Origin: Coleophoma eucalyptorum
Lineage: Eukaryota; Ascomycota; Leotiomycetes; Helotiales; Dermateaceae
DNA length: 64,000 nucleotides
Direction of reading: 5' to 3'
Assembly: GCA_026120035.1 (NCBI GenBank)
Contig: JALRME010000018.1
Span: 558,001-622,000, forward strand
Shown here: in pieces, positions 1-11,900 of the stretch
Numbering within the stretch: position 1 is the stretch's first letter
Layout of the letters: each line of letters starts with the position of its first letter
Program-made: the position numbers and the translations under genes
The notes under the pieces: generated by a model
What the model saw: the letters and a program-made list of their open reading frames with translations, nothing else
Told to the model about the DNA's origin: nothing
Database searches by the model: none

Positions 1-325
1 CTTATGCAATCAATCACGGAGCACCGATTACATTCTTCGTATAGCTGATATGTGATGACAGAACGGTATGAGAAACATGTACTATCCGTTCACAACCCCG
101 AACTGAGCTTGGCAAGATGTATCGGCGATGTGTCGGCAATGTATTATCGGTTCTTGTAACCTGGATTGCTGAGATAGGGAAATAAAACAGTTCTATGGAA
201 AAGATCCAAGGCCCCCCGAATCGCCTCGCACACAGAACAAGACAAATCCATGGCGTTTCAATATCAAACTCCTAGCACCCACGATCAACACCCAGCTCCT
301 ATACATGACATCCAGCAGGCGATCC
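1..325. other. Intergenic, 3' side of the methyltransferase gene
   Basis: No supported gene or structured element. This is presumably the 3' UTR and downstream flank of the RID-like gene on the minus strand. Confidence 0.5.
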
Positions 326-3145
326 TCAGTCAATTACAATGGTTTCGGTGGTACTCGCCTCGTCAGTACTACTCAAGTCCCTGACGATAGATTCGAAAAG
401 AGCTTTAGCAAAACTAGGCGGTACAGCGTTTCCTATCTGCTTTTTAATGCCCATTCCCTTGAAGATGTGGTGTGGTGGAAATCCTTGAAGTGCAGCGTAC
501 TCCCGCAAGGTGAAGTCTCTGAAGCCGTCAGGATGGTAGTTTTGTCCTCCGTGGGTGGTAATGGCTCTACGCAGAAATTTGCTACCGTCGTAAGGAGGCT
601 TTGGGGGATCGCACCTGGCAACACTGTCCATGATTGGGTCGCGCTGCCCCGTCTGGCGACGATGGAAATTTATCTTCGCCAAAATCTCGTTGACTGTTAC
701 GAAGGGATGCAGACCATCAGATCCATCTGAATGGGTGAATGTTGGCATACGAGGTAGAGTCTCTCCGGGGCTGCTCAGATATCAACATTAATTTTGTCTT
801 TCCACGGAAGAATCGTATGAACCTACCAAGCAGCGATGATAATCAAGCGGTGGCGGCGTTGTGGGAGACCCTGGCATTGTCCGTTAACCCATACTCTAGA
901 CACAAGCGGCTACAACCTACAAGACCTTGTAATGGAAGGATAGCCCATCTGACCGAGAAGTTGAGGCTTGTGAATTGCTGGATTAGAGCGTTGAAATACT
1001 GTTGGAATCGAACCATGCATATGCCGAAAGTCTGCTCGAGTGTGACGATTCTTGGACGTACGGCCATGATTATTGCCATTACTGCGAACAGGCTCGCTGT
1101 ATTCATCTCGTCATTCTTGCCAACGACAGTGTGGGCGGGAGACCATGTTTGACAGGGAGGGGATACATGGAGGATATCAACCCTGGTAACTCTTCCAGCA
1201 TACACCTCAGATACGAACTGTTGACAGTGCATCTGGTAGCATTGAGCATATAAAAAGTTCGAATTCCAAGTGGTGCAAGCGTGCTCCCAGTGATCAAACC
1301 CCCATTTGACTTCAAGCCCTGCAAGATCAGCTCCCCGTGAAGCTCCCCCAGCTCCACAAAAGGCATCTCCGTAAGTCCATCTATTTCCTCGAGGTCTCTT
1401 CGATTTTGGAGTTTGATTTGACGACTGAAGGCATCCGGTTACCGGTATTTGTCCGGATGAACCAAGTTCGAGACAGATAACTGGAGTTCTTTCTATAGGC
1501 TCGACTGATAATCTAGACATAGTCCGATTCGTATCCTCCAAGTCGATGAAGGTCTTACGCTTCTTGCCCCCTATTTCATCTTTATCTGGAGACTGCTCTC
1601 TCTTTTGCCCCAACTTAATTATTTGCACGGATGCGGCACGAGCAGATTGTCCAGAACCTCTACGGACTGGAGGAGTTTCTTCGTCGGGGTTTGCATGAAC
1701 GAAAATACAACCTTCACTTCCTTTCTTATCGTTGCAGGCCACCTTGTTGAAACCATCAAGCCAGCATTGCCGAAGTTCTACATCTGAGATTATTCCATTT
1801 GAGACTTCGTTCTCTGTACAACGCATCACAATTCGCTCTCTCCAAATATTCTTTTGCCTGTATGAAGCAGAGTCGTATTTGCAAATATACTTCCAGCGAA
1901 CGATTAGTGGCCCACTCAAGCGTGCACTTGCTGGATTGGTGTAGACCTCAGCGTCTCTTCCATGAGGATATAGCAGGTTTGTTCTGGTGGTCTTCCGGAT
2001 TCTGACAACCTGGGAAAGTTCCACCTCCACAACACATTGATCTTCAGGTTTTCTCGGGTCGTCGAGATCAACCTCGTAGCGCTCACAGACCTCATTCAAT
2101 TTCCTCTCGAGTAAGCCATTGAGATGTCGATTTCGTTGCAGAGGGGCACCCCTTAAAGTCACCTCGCGAGTTGTTATGTGTCGGACAATGGTCTTAATAC
2201 GCAGGAAATCCTCTTCGCGATTAACTCCCTCATCCCGTAACTCAACGACCTTGCCCGACCTAAGATTCATTCCGTTGTATGTGGCTTGTTCGATACATTC
2301 GTATGGATACGAGATTGGTGGGTTGCGAGGAGGCAATACCGAAGATGCGCGTCGGTCAGGCTGATACAGAGGCTCTTCAGTGTAAACATCATCTACGCAA
2401 AGAACAGGTCTGTTTTGTCTAGATGCAAAATCCTCGTCTTCAAAAGCCTCCAAATCAATACACTCGATGTCAACGACTTCGGGATCTCGACTAGCGCTGG
2501 GCGTGGTGGATTGCTTCACCTTGCTTCTTCTCTTGACAGTTGTGACTGGTGAATCATTGCTAATTACGATTTCATCATCCGGGATAGAGCAGTATGCCAT
2601 GCGTGAAATATCATGGCTAGTAGGATCTTCATCTTCATCTTCAGTATCACTCGTCAAATCAACTGCGGTGATGACATCTTCCTGATTTTCCTTTCCTTTT
2701 CCCTTTCGTACACTTGGACTGCTATCTGGACTTGTGAATCTCCAGCAGGACCTGGCAAGTTCTTCTGGTGTCCTAGCCGGATTGTTGGGTATAGCCCGCA
2801 GTGGGGTCTGCCTCCTGCTCGAAGTGGGCGTCGAAGACGAGCTTGGAGTAGGGATATGGTGCTTGGAAGATGTTACTGGGGTAGGCATTGCGGTGGCCGT
2901 GGCTCCTGCGAGTGTATTAATAGGTGTGCAGTCGTTGGTGTGGATTCCACTCCGAGTTGTGAGGGTTGAAGTTGGACTTCCATTAGAAGTGGAATGTTGA
3001 GCAACAGAAGGGGAAGCTGCCCAACAATCAGTCATGCGATTTTGAATGGCTTTATTTACCTCATACCTTTGTATATGATCACCAAGTCGTCGTCGCTGTC
3101 TTCAATGACGATGGGTTCAATTCGCTTGGATTTGGTCTCCTCCAT
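326..3145 (-). CDS. rid: RID-like cytosine-C5 DNA methyltransferase (Masc1/RID family)
   Basis: Four exons on the minus strand: 3145-3067, 3016-921, 870-827 and 770-326, joined by introns of 50, 50 and 56 nt. The product is 887 aa. The catalytic domain has motif I (FCGAGGASRGA, about residue 579), motif IV SPPCQTW with catalytic Cys about 648, motif VI written EQT instead of the usual ENV (about 687), GLPQRRHRL across the exon 2/3 join, and the C-terminal motifs LQGFP and IGNAVPP. The N-terminal half is Ser/Thr-rich, with acidic stretches and a BAH-like region before the catalytic domain. In the family, Neurospora RID is needed for repeat-induced point mutation (RIP) and Ascobolus Masc1 for MIP; EQT is, as I recall, a family trait. 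The reading frame runs open upstream to 3328 without an ATG, so the first in-frame ATG (3145) is used; an upstream coding exon cannot be excluded. All catalytic motifs are intact. Confidence 0.88.
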
Positions 3146-5696
3146 AGTGGCTAGGTAGCTTGGAGATCCCCTATTGTTTTGGGAGAGTTGTTGAAAACCT
3201 ACCCAGTCGGTAAACGTAGCCCAAAAGAGAACACCGTCGCGATGCGTGTTAGTAACGAAGAAGACGCGATGGGATTGAAGGCCTCGTGCGTAGTAGGGGT
3301 TCTGTAGAAGTTGAGGTTTGAGAGACAAAATGAAGTATGGTCAGGAAGGGTTCTTGTCGCAGGTCAAAAAGGCTTGGAGGGTTAGCGAGGCCTTTAAAAG
3401 GGAAATTCTTTTGGGATTGGGATTTTCCTTACTTGGTACCAGAGTTGGGTCAAAATTGTCCAGGCTGGTCAAGTAGTGGTTGTTATGTGATGTGCTTTTC
3501 ATGCCTCAGCATTTGAAGGTGGAGCTTGAGGAGAGTTGTGAGGACCCTTATTGAACGGTCGGATTAAGGACGAAGCCTTGAACTTTAGGGGTTTTGATGA
3601 AAACTGGTTTGGCTTGAGCAGTCATCTGGTTGAATACCACAATAAATACCAACACAGCTTTACTTAAAAAAAGGGGGGTGGGGGTTCTCGATGTTAGGGA
3701 TAAGAGGAAGTTTCAGTCAACATCATAACTCTATAGGCTCTCTTGACCTACGGTAGGCCTGTGAAAGGTGGCCATTGTACCTTTGAAGGTTCAAGATTAT
3801 CTGCTATCAAAAGGATGTTGATGTTTGTTGTAATTTTGTGCAATTATTAGAGGTTTAGGTAAATGTTTCATCCAGGGGATATCTAACCTACAGAGCATAG
3901 AAAGTGATGAGGAGATGTTGGAAGTTAGTACGCGTTATGAAGCCGTGAAGAGTCGATAGCTGGTGACCGCTACAAGCTACAAGGTTTGAGATTGCTTGAA
4001 AGTGAAATTTAGATCTCGAAGCTTTAGCCCAGAGACTTTGACTCTTCTAGGCAGAAGACGAAAAGAAATATGCGAAAGCAGCGGCGCCAATGAAATTTCA
4101 GCTCCCATTCAATGCAAAGAAGTACTGATTTGATCTGCCTGATATGTCCGATCACGAAGAAAGACTAGAATCCAGAGCGCTGATAGAGGCGAAGATGATA
4201 TTTAGGAGAAGCAGAAAAGATGAGGCGAAACAATGAATGATTCCTTTGGTTAGGAACTAGCAAAGAAAGAAACTTGATGATGCTAAATTTCCTGCAGATG
4301 TTAAGGTTGAATAGATAAGATATCTATTGTATTATGAGATTCTGAGGAGAATTGTACAGAGCACATCAGAGATTTTATTCCAGGATTGAATTATGTCAAC
4401 AGCAAGACTAAAGACATCCAGCAACTACACCGAAGAGAAGAAACTTTGGTTCTGATTTGCAACATTAGATCTCAACATGTTGGGTTGGGTTGCTAGAACG
4501 GTCCAGGACATTAGACGTTGACAGCGAGAAATAATCAAGAAATCAGTGAACGACAATGGTCGCAAGAAGGCTTCTATCCTACCAGGACGGATACTTCGTA
4601 GTGGGTGGATCTGAAATATAGCAGCTGGTTCATGCTAAGGATTAACAGGACAGCCTACCCCGTCTACTCTTCTGTGATTTGTCTATTGTGTTTTTTTTTT
4701 TGGGAATTAATAATGGTTCTGTCAGGTGTTCTTACAATTTGTATAGATCCTTCAACCCGCGTGCTCTACTCATTACCAGCCAATAAGCAGACAAGGAAAT
4801 TAGCTGCAGCACAGCAAGAAGGATGGGGGTATGCAGAACTTAGCGCGACAGATTTTTGTTCGCATTCATCATTTTTTTTTTTTTGAGTTTAATTTTTTGA
4901 GTTCATAAATCGTTCAGGCAAAGATCCTCCTGCCGTCCGTATAATTCATGCATTCACTTTCTCGCGACAATAATACCCTATCCTGCTTTCAGACAAAACA
5001 CACAAACATAATGTTTTGTCCTCTTGCACATGCAAGAAAGCGGCACTACTTTAGAAGGAGGGGCACAGAAATGAACGGACCCTTGCTTGCACTTACTTTG
5101 GCACTTTGCACTTTGCACTTTGCACTTTGCGCCTTGGCCTCGTGAACTCCGGAAAAAAGCTCAGCCCTTGCCGAAGCAGGCCGATTATTTTCTTTAAAGC
5201 GCAAGCACTCCAAGTGGATGGCTCCTAAAACCTTTCAAGATGTTTCCTACCGACCATCTCCACCACTGCTCTGCCCCTCTCCTGTCTCTCGTCTCTGCTT
5301 CGAGAGTTGAGACCTCAATTCTGCAGCATCCGCCAGTTGATTGAGCGTTATTTGGATTGATCTCTTCGACCACACAATTCCACCCTTTGTTCCCTCACCG
5401 TTACCAACCTCCATCCGAGTCAGGTCAACCCGGGTGGAAGCGCACCGGCTTAGTTCTGAGGGGTCTTAGTGTAAAGGTAAGAGATATTAATTCATTGGCA
5501 ACGTCCTGCGCCGTTTACAATCGCACCTGGTTATGATGAACAAAAGATTTTTTTAAGATGTTAGACTTCCTAGCAAATCCTGCGGATGCAATCAGTTACT
5601 GAACCACAAAACATTCACCTCGTTTGTACACAAAGCCTTGATTTGGATGCTGACCATCCTTTGTACTAGTTCGATCTCTAGACGTCCAATCCTAAC
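3146..5696. other. Long intergenic region and purine-gene leader
   Basis: 2.5 kb without a supported gene. It holds the RID upstream region, homopolymer runs (A/G near 3665, T near 4690 and 4870) and, near its end, the probable promoter and 5' leader of the amidophosphoribosyltransferase gene. The 93-codon open frame at 4605-4886 has no recognisable protein features. Confidence 0.5.
5101..5130 (+). repeat. Heptamer microrepeat (GCACTTT)x4
   Basis: Four perfect tandem copies of the 7-bp unit GCACTTT followed by GC. They lie about 570 bp upstream of the amidophosphoribosyltransferase start codon. Function unknown; it may simply be a simple-sequence repeat. Confidence 0.85.
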
Positions 5697-7571
5697 ATGT
5701 GCGGAATTCTTGGTCTCATCCTAGGCGACAGCCGTGGCGACGCTGCTTCCACGAATGCCGCCGCAGACCTCCACGATGCACTCTACTACCTACAACATCG
5801 AGGACAAGATGCTTGTGGTATAGCTACATGTGCTTCGGGTGGACGCATCTACCAATGCAAGGGCAATGGAATGGCTGCTAAGGTGTTCAACGATGGCTCA
5901 AGAGTCCAGGACCTACCAGGATTCATGGGACTGGGCCATTTGAGATATCCTACGGCTGGAAGCAGCGCTAGCGCTGAAGCACAACCTTTCTATGTTAACA
6001 GTCCTTATGGAATCACTTTTGCACACAACGGCAACTTGATCAATGCACCAGACCTTAAGAAATTTCTCGATTTTGAAGCTCACCGCCACATCAATACCGA
6101 TAGTGATAGCGAGTTGATGCTGAACATCTTTGCCAACGAGTTGAACGAGACTGGAAAGGCCCGTGTCAATGAGGAGGATCTGTTCAAAAGTCTTGAGCGC
6201 ATGTATGGCAGATGTGTTGGAGGCTGGGCGTGTACGGCGATGTTGGCCGGCTTTGGAATACTCGGTTTCCGTGATCCTCATGGCATTCGTCCTCTGTGTC
6301 TGGGCGAGCGTTCATCGGGGACCTTAACAGGAGCCAAGGACTATATGATGGCTTCCGAATCGATTGCTCTGCGCCAACTTGGCTTCTCCAATATTCGTGA
6401 CATCAAACCTGGAGAGGCGGTCATTGTCCGAAAGGGCTCGGCTCCGGTGTTCCGACAGGTTGTTCCACAGCTTGCGTATGCCCCCGATATCTTCGAGTAC
6501 GTATACTTTGCTCGTCCAGATACGATCATGGATGGTATCAATGTGCACAAGAGCCGAGTGGAAATGGGCTTGAAGCTAGCAGACAGAATCAAGCAAATTC
6601 TCTCACCCGAGGCTCTAAAAGAAGTGGACGCTGTCATTCCCATTCCGGAGACTTCGAATACATCTGCTTTCAGTGTTGCTCAAGCACTTGACAAGCCTTA
6701 TTGCCAAGGATTTATCAAGAACAGATATGTCTTCCGTACCTTTATCATGCCGGGTCAAGGTGCTCGACAGAAGAGTGTCCGAAGAAAGTTGAGCGCCATG
6801 GAATCCGAATTTAAGGATCGAGTAGTACTGTTAGTTGATGATAGTATTGTGCGTGGCACCACTAGTCGAGAAATTGTCAGCATGGCTCGAGAAGCTGGCG
6901 CAAAGAAGGTTATTGTGGCAAGCACATCGCCGCCAATTACGCATGCACATATCTATGGCATTGATCTTGCTTCCACCAACGAGCTTGTCGCGCACAACCG
7001 CGACAGGCAAGCGATTGCCAAACATATTGGCGCGGAAGAAGTCATCTACCAATCCCTGGACGATTTGAAGGCTGCCTGCGCTATCCACTCGCCGAGAAAA
7101 GACCAAGAATTTGAAGTCGGTGTGTTCTGTGGAAAGTATGTCACACCTGTTTCAGCCGGATATTTCGAGCATCTTGAGAAGGTTAGAGGAGAAAGTCGAG
7201 CCCTCAAGTCCATCGAAAATGCCAAGGAGGCGGTGATTCATGGGGTAGCTGGAAAGAGTGAGTTAGAGCTGATTGCCTGCGGGGCTGCAGTTGATGCAAA
7301 TGGCCAAGTCGTTCCAAATGTGAACGGTAGTGGCGTGAATGGGGCTGGGGTGAATGGTGATCATGTTGCCAATGGCCATGCCAGGCGTAAGCGTGAGAGG
7401 GAAGAGACGAGTGCTCCTGTACGAGACCGTACGGACATCAGGTAAGTTCGTCCTAAGTTAAGAACAATCTGAGACGCCTCCGTACATCATATGGGAATCA
7501 TATGTATATCATATACTGATATTATACCCAGTTTGCATAACTTCGGAGATGAGCCCGCGCGGGGTTACTGA
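5697..7571 (+). CDS. ADE4: Amidophosphoribosyltransferase (glutamine PRPP amidotransferase)
   Basis: This enzyme makes 5-phosphoribosylamine from PRPP and glutamine, the first committed step of de novo purine synthesis. The protein starts MCGILG, so Cys2 becomes the N-terminal nucleophile of a class II glutamine amidotransferase domain (about residues 2-240). The phosphoribosyltransferase half carries the PRPP-binding segment [12 protein letters not shown] (about residue 380). A 90-nt intron (7442-7531) with GTAAGT donor, CTGAT branch site and CAG acceptor sits at the very 3' end. Splicing replaces a stop three codons later with a short tail ending DEPARGY and TGA at 7569-7571, giving 594 aa. 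Without the splice, translation stops at 7445 after 582 aa. A Gly/Asn/Val-rich linker (about residues 540-565) precedes a basic stretch near the end. The gene is intact. Confidence 0.93.
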
Positions 7572-8926
7572 AACGAAAATTTCGGGAAGGGTGCTTTGTT
7601 TTAAGGCTTACGACTTGTGGGCACGAGGCATGCATGGTATGCTAAGAATACCTCTGGGATTTTGTACTATTCTGGATGAGTGGCACGCACAGTATGGACG
7701 CACAGTGTGGTACAAGATTAAGCAACACCGTACTTTAGAATAGATGGTTCACGCCGGGTTAAATGTTCAGATGCACTTCGTTCCGTAATATATTGAAGTG
7801 GAGACCCGGAAAACAAGCAAACGAAGCATAATCCGATTGTACTCAAGCTACAGGCCAAGCCTTTTGAATAAGAAAACCCAAACGCATGAAAGGAGAGGTG
7901 GTGAACTTATGGGGTCAGGGGGGAGATAAACAACCTGTGGCCAGGCACGCGCAGCCGCAGAGCTGCTGCGGCTGCGGACGGTACGAGATCGCGCCTCCAC
8001 CGGACGATGCTGCACAGGGAATCCTGGACAGGAATAAATAATAGAAGAGCTGAGAGTGGCTGGGTTGAAATATATTCCAAACACCGAGGTAGAAGCTTGC
8101 GCCTTCAAGGTTCTGTTTCTCAAACATTCAGATATAGTGACCAGTGGAGTGGTTGAAAAGCTTAGCACCGCAGTGGTCCAGTAGCCATGCAATTCCACGA
8201 CGACTGTCGTTACTCGAAACGATCTAGACAAGGGCTTGCAATGCTAAGCCGACTTTTTTGAACAGACGAACCCGGATCATCTGGTTTGGCCGAGCTCCGA
8301 CCTCCTGAGTCTACGTCCACTGTTCGTTTCCATCCTTCGTGCTCCCAACTTCAGCCTACTATCCATGGCGAACATCCTCCCTGTTCTTCCCTTTCGGCTC
8401 TCCCAGGCGCTTTTTCATCGCTTGTTAATCTTGCTCTCCTCGTTTGTCCAGCGTGCACGTCACGAAAGCCCCACCCTGCCTTGTATAGATAATCGAAAGA
8501 TGGAAACAAATTACCAAGGGCGCTCTGTCGCCACTTTTTCGTCTGGTGTTGAGCAGACAAACAGCATGCTATGCAATACAGCCGCATGCTAAGTGTGGAG
8601 GGGAAGGAGTTTTGACTCAAAGCAGAATGCGCTGAACCCACCCCATCTGAAGTACAAAAGTCATGATGGCTTCCTTTCTACCACTTCTTATTTTTCTCAC
8701 TTGCAAGAATCAAGCAGTTTTCTCCTCATTTCTCTTCCCTCTTTCCAGTTCTTTCTCTCTTCACATTCTTTCGCCTTGACGGCAGACTCATTCCTTTCAG
8801 CCCAGTGCTTGAAATTTCATTCCTTAGCAAGCCCACTTCTTTAGGACTTGCTGTAGATTTACCACTCCTTTCAGAATTCTCAGCACCACTATCATTCACC
8901 TCGATCGACTATCAAAAAGTTCCAAC
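7572..8926. other. Intergenic, promoter side of cellobiose dehydrogenase
   Basis: No supported gene. The last 250 bp are pyrimidine-rich (CT/TTC runs around 8690-8800), typical of a fungal promoter and 5' leader before a highly expressed secreted protein. Short open frames on both strands lack recognisable features. Confidence 0.5.
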
Positions 8927-11900
8927 ATGCGTTCTTCGCTCCTCTCTCTAGCTGCGTTTGCAGCCGGAGCTGTCGCGCAGACTTCTTCATCATATGTCGA
9001 CTCCAACACCGGCATCACCTTTCAAGGATACACCGACTCCACCACTGGCTTTCAGTTTGGTATGGCTCTACCAGAAACCGTTGGATCAGACTTCGTTGGA
9101 CAGATGGTAAGCATACTTGCTTCAGCGATGATTTCACAAAGGCTAATATGTATAGATTTTTGAAAGCAACGGCACAGGTTATGGAGGTATTTCTTTCACT
9201 GGAGAAATGACTGGCAGTTTGTTGGTCGTTGCTTGGCCAAGCGACAGCAGTGTCGTCTCATCCTTCCGCGAGACCACAGGCTACACTAACCCAGGCGCCA
9301 TGTCCAACTCATCCTTGACCATGAGCGCCATTGCCAACGGTACCTTCGTTAACTCAACCCATGTCTCATACACTTGGTTGTGTGGAGGATGCATTAACAA
9401 CCCATATGCATTCCTCTCCAGTGCCACCGAAGCGACCATTGGCTGGGCTGTTGGATCAGCCACTGTTACTGATGCAGCATCAGCCGATTCTGCTGCCTTC
9501 ACCTACCACGACGTTGGATTCGGAGACTTCGGTCTCAGTCTCTCTTCCGCACAGAGCGCTAGCTACTCTACCTGGGCATCCATGGCCACTGTTTCCACTG
9601 CATCAAACAGTACCAGCTCTAACTCTACGTGTTCGTCTTCAGCGACCAACGTCACTGCTACCGTCTCCAACTCTACCTATGATTACATTATTGCTGGTGC
9701 CGGACCAGCTGGTATCATTGTTGCTGAACGTCTCGTCGAGAGTGGCGCTTCAGTCCTCCTCATCGAGCGCGGTGAAGCATCCATCTATGAAACTGGTGGA
9801 CGAAGCACCGTTAGCTGGAACGACACTATGACACAATACGATGTTCCATCTATGGACTACTACCTTACCTCTGCCTCCGACACTAGCGAGTACTGTACCG
9901 ATACTGCTTCCATGGCCGGATGTATTCTTGGTGGTGGAACCATGGTTAACGCAATGATGTTTGTTCGGCCACAGGATATCGACTTCGACGACAAGTGGCC
10001 AACTGGATGGAAGTCAGCTGATATCAACTCCTCCGCTGCCGCCTTGTACGCTCGCAACCCAGGTACTACGCGTGCTTCCATGGATGGCAAGCTTTACGAC
10101 CAAGCTGCATTCGATCTTCTCTCATCCTTCTTCCAGACATCTCTTGGATTCACCGAAGTCGATGCTATCGCATCCCCTAACTCGAAGACTAAGGTCTACA
10201 GTCACCCACCTTCAGACGCCATTAATGGTCTCCGTGCTGGACCTGTCAGAACCTACCTTCCTCTTGCTCAAGCCAAGTCCAACTTCGAATTGTCCCTCAA
10301 CACCAAGGTCATTCGTGCCGTCCGCAACAACAGCACCATCTCTGGTGTTGAGGTTGAGCTCTCATCTGGAGCTCGCCAGATCATCAACCTCAACTCTAAC
10401 GGAAGAGTTGTCCTCGCTGCCGGAACTATGTCCTCTCCTCGCATTCTATTCAACAGTGGTATTGGTCCAGCTGCTCAAATCAACACTGTCAAGAACGGCT
10501 GCTCCTCTGTCACTCTTCCAGCAGAGTCTCAGTGGATTGATCTCCCTGTTGGAGAGAACTTGAAGGACCACCCAATCTTTACTTTGAGCTTCAACATCAC
10601 TGGCACCGTCAACGGTACTAACACCACTTCCATGCTTGAGTCAGCTCTTACCAGCCCATCTACCTCCAACATCGAGCTCTTCGCACAGGGAAGTGGTCCT
10701 CTTGCTCAGTCTGACCAACGTATTAACTTCTGGACCAACCTGGAAACAACCAATGGCACCCGCTACTTCCAAGGAACCTGCAACTCCCCCTCAACTGGTG
10801 TCCTTCGAATTAAGCTCTACCTTACTCACGGAGCTACCTCATCTGGTGTTCTTGGCATCACTAGCAGCGGTGCAACATCCTTCACCACCCAGCCTTTGAT
10901 GAACACCGACGCTGATAAGAGCGCTGTCATTACCATGATTGACACCATTCTTAACGCCGCTAAGAACTCCACCATCTTGACACCAACTGACAGTACTGCT
11001 ACTGGAGCCTCCTTGGTCAGCTCATACATCAGTGGTGACCACTTCCTTGGAACCGCCATGATGGGTACAAGCAACGACGGAACTGCTGTTGTTGATACTG
11101 ATACCAAGGTCTTCGGCACTGATAATCTCTTCGTCGTTGATGGTTCCATCCACCCTGATCTCCCCACCGGTAACACCCAAGCCATTATCATGGTTGCCGC
11201 TGAGCATGCAGCAAAGAAGATTCTCGCCTTGGGAAGCACCGCCAGCAGCTCAACCGGAACGACTGGAGTTCTCTATGCCAACACTACCCAAGCTATTACC
11301 ACCGGAACTAAGACTGCTTGCAACAAGAAGACCAAGACTGCCTCTTTGCCTGTTGGAAGTGGCGCTGCCTCTGGAGCTCAAGCTCTCGCAGCCGCCGGCA
11401 CCACATCTTCTGAGTCTCTCGTTGCCTCCACAGTCGTCGTTACTGATGTCATTACCGTCACATCATGTGCTGCTAGCATCACCAACTGCCCTGCTGATTC
11501 TACCACCGTTAGCTCTTCTGTCCGCACGGTGATCACCTCTGTCCCAGCCTCTCTTGTCAATGTTGCTGTTGCTAAGCCAACTGGCAGTGCCCCGGCTTCT
11601 TCTGCATCAGAGGCTGATGCCGCCAGTGCTTCCAGCACTGTACCAGCTTCCATTGTTTCCACTGTCTTGGTTACTGATGTGTTCACTGTCACATCCTGCG
11701 CCGCCAGTATCACCAACTGCCCCGCTGGAAAGGTTTCTTCCTCTATCAGAACCTCTACCACTCTGGTTGCCAACGTCGCATCCGTTACCGTCCCAGTCTC
11801 ATCCAGCACTGCTGCCGCTTCGTCTGATGCTCAAGCTGCTAGCGCTTCTAGCACTGCTCCAGCTTCATCCAGCACCCCTGCTCCTTCCTCTGACGTTCAA

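Noticed and set aside
3146..3328. Upstream 61-codon extension of the RID frame
   Set aside because: It has no ATG; it begins at a TTG codon. Kept only as a possible upstream exon.
4605..4886. 93-codon plus-strand frame upstream of the amidophosphoribosyltransferase
   Set aside because: Ends in a poly-Phe run from a T tract; no features.
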